Below, piece by piece: positions 63,266 to 64,000 of a stretch of DNA of 64,000 nt. Within the stretch, counting starts at the first letter, position 1; each line of letters opens with the position of its first letter. The DNA is from Symbiodinium natans (Eukaryota; Sar; Dinophyceae; Suessiales; Symbiodiniaceae). The notes beneath the pieces were generated by a model. That model saw only the letters and a list, made by a program, of their open reading frames with translations, was not told the DNA's origin and did not search any database. The position numbers were made by a program, and so were the translations under genes. The stretch covers positions 188,001 through 252,000 of the forward strand of contig CAJNDS010002404.1 in the NCBI GenBank assembly GCA_905221605.1, written 5' to 3'.

Positions 63266-64000
63266 ATGGGCAACAAGTGTTGCTGCGCTGATGGGGTCGG
63301 GGTGGACATGCAGCCCGTGCATGACATGGCTTTTCCGATGTGCCTCGTGAAGGTCCCAAGCCACGCAATAGGGTTTAGGGTTTAGGATGGGTTTAGGGTT
63401 TGGGTTTAGGGTTTAGGGTTTAAGGTTTAGGGTTTAGGGTTTAGCGTTTAGGGTTTAGGGTTTACGGGTTTAGGGTTTAGGGAATTAATCAACATGGTGC
63501 CTGTCAGCATTCGATGGCCCCTTGCGGGCGTTGCTTGCAGTAAATTGAGTGGCCCTCGCTCTAAGGATGGTCCCGTTCCTCCTTTAACGGGTTCTGAAAG
63601 CATGGGCTGTTGGGTATATAAGGGGTATTAAGGGGTACCCCCTACTAAAGGACCATGCAACTACCCGAAGAGACCCTAAACCCTAAACCCCTAAACCCCT
63701 AAACCCCTAAACCCCTAAACCCCTAAACCCCTAAACCGCTAAACCCCTAAACCCCTAAACCCCTAAACCCCTAAACCCCTAAACCCCTAAACCCCTAAAC
63801 CCCTAAACCCTAAACCCCTAAACCCCTAAACCCTAAACCCCAAAACCCCTAAGCCCCTAAACCCCGCAAGGTCTCAGATTTCTTGCGGATGGAGGGAAGC
63901 CCTGAAGCGCACGACCTTTTGAAGGACGCCATGCGCCACAACTCGGCAGTTACAGTAAAGGGCTCCAATGTAGTTCCTTTTTGGGTTAGTTGTAGGGGAT
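63266..64000 (+). CDS. Lipid-anchored TIR/HET-like ankyrin protein, copy 3 (partial)
   Basis: Exon 1 (63,266-63,352) encodes MGNKCCCADGVGVDM then QPVHDMAFPMCLVK; three cysteines after MGNK are strong palmitoylation candidates. Intron 1 is 63,353-63,870, GT-AG. Exon 2 starts at 63,871 with VSDFLRMEGSPEAHDLLKDA, aligned with the other copies, after which the homology is lost (MRHNSAV...) before the window ends; an intron border near GACGCC or a truncation is possible. The main domain and ankyrin repeats would lie beyond the window. Confidence 0.7.
63353..63870 (+). repeat. Intron 1 of copy 3 with opposed telomere-like arrays
   Basis: TTTAGGG units fill 63,368-63,482 and CCCTAAA/CCCCTAAA units fill 63,673-63,865, in opposite orientation, with about 190 bp of unique DNA between. 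The pre-mRNA could fold into a long hairpin. The middle part has ATGGTCC/GGACCAT and GGGGTACCCC symmetries. Confidence 0.85.

Overview
The window reads as nuclear DNA of a dinoflagellate, most likely a core dinoflagellate close to Suessiales (Symbiodiniaceae, Polarella) or Prorocentrum; I cannot fix the genus. The evidence is as follows. Plant-type telomere units (TTTAGGG/CCCTAAA) are scattered through the interior. Introns use GA, GC and GT donors, usually with a shared G after AG at the acceptor. Almost all credible genes lie on the + strand. There is one 22-nt near-copy of the dinoflagellate spliced leader. Several protein families seen here are, to my knowledge, known mainly from dinoflagellates.

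Layout. Positions 1-13,600 hold scattered short coding islands, all +, ending in a SAM-like domain split by a GA-AG intron. Positions 14,040-16,918 carry a well-resolved eight-exon gene (VKNTFLD family). Positions 17,000-21,145 are mostly unassigned, with two S4-like voltage-sensor islands. A 100-N assembly gap (21,146-21,245) is followed by 2 kb of pyrimidine/purine satellite, a roughly 115-bp G/C-run satellite, a T-run repeat, and a frame-broken retroelement-like ORF on the - strand (25,100-26,894). Positions 28,500-29,550 hold repeated Cys-rich modules with an Asn/Tyr and Gly/His-rich tail. Positions 31,232-32,939 hold a basic low-complexity protein and a small ORF. From about 37.7 kb to the end the style changes: telomere-like arrays and short inverted-repeat (introner/MITE-like) elements alternate with short exons every few hundred bases. 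The best genes there are a coiled-coil protein (44,273-46,710, four exons) and three tandem paralogues (56,708, 59,779 and 63,266) encoding lipid-anchored proteins with a TIR/HET-like N-terminal domain and C-terminal ankyrin repeats.

The central observation is that telomere-repeat arrays and several families of short inverted-repeat elements sit exactly where introns must be. In at least two cases the array is bounded by a direct duplication of about 20 bp of coding sequence, and splicing inside the duplication restores the frame. In the paralogue array the same intron position uses GA, GC and GT donors in the three copies, and one copy has a telomere-bearing intron that its neighbour lacks. 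This looks like a genome gaining introns from telomeric DNA and from mobile inverted-repeat elements, with relaxed donor choice. All exon models come from reading frames, splice dinucleotides and paralogue comparison by eye; no transcript data were available.
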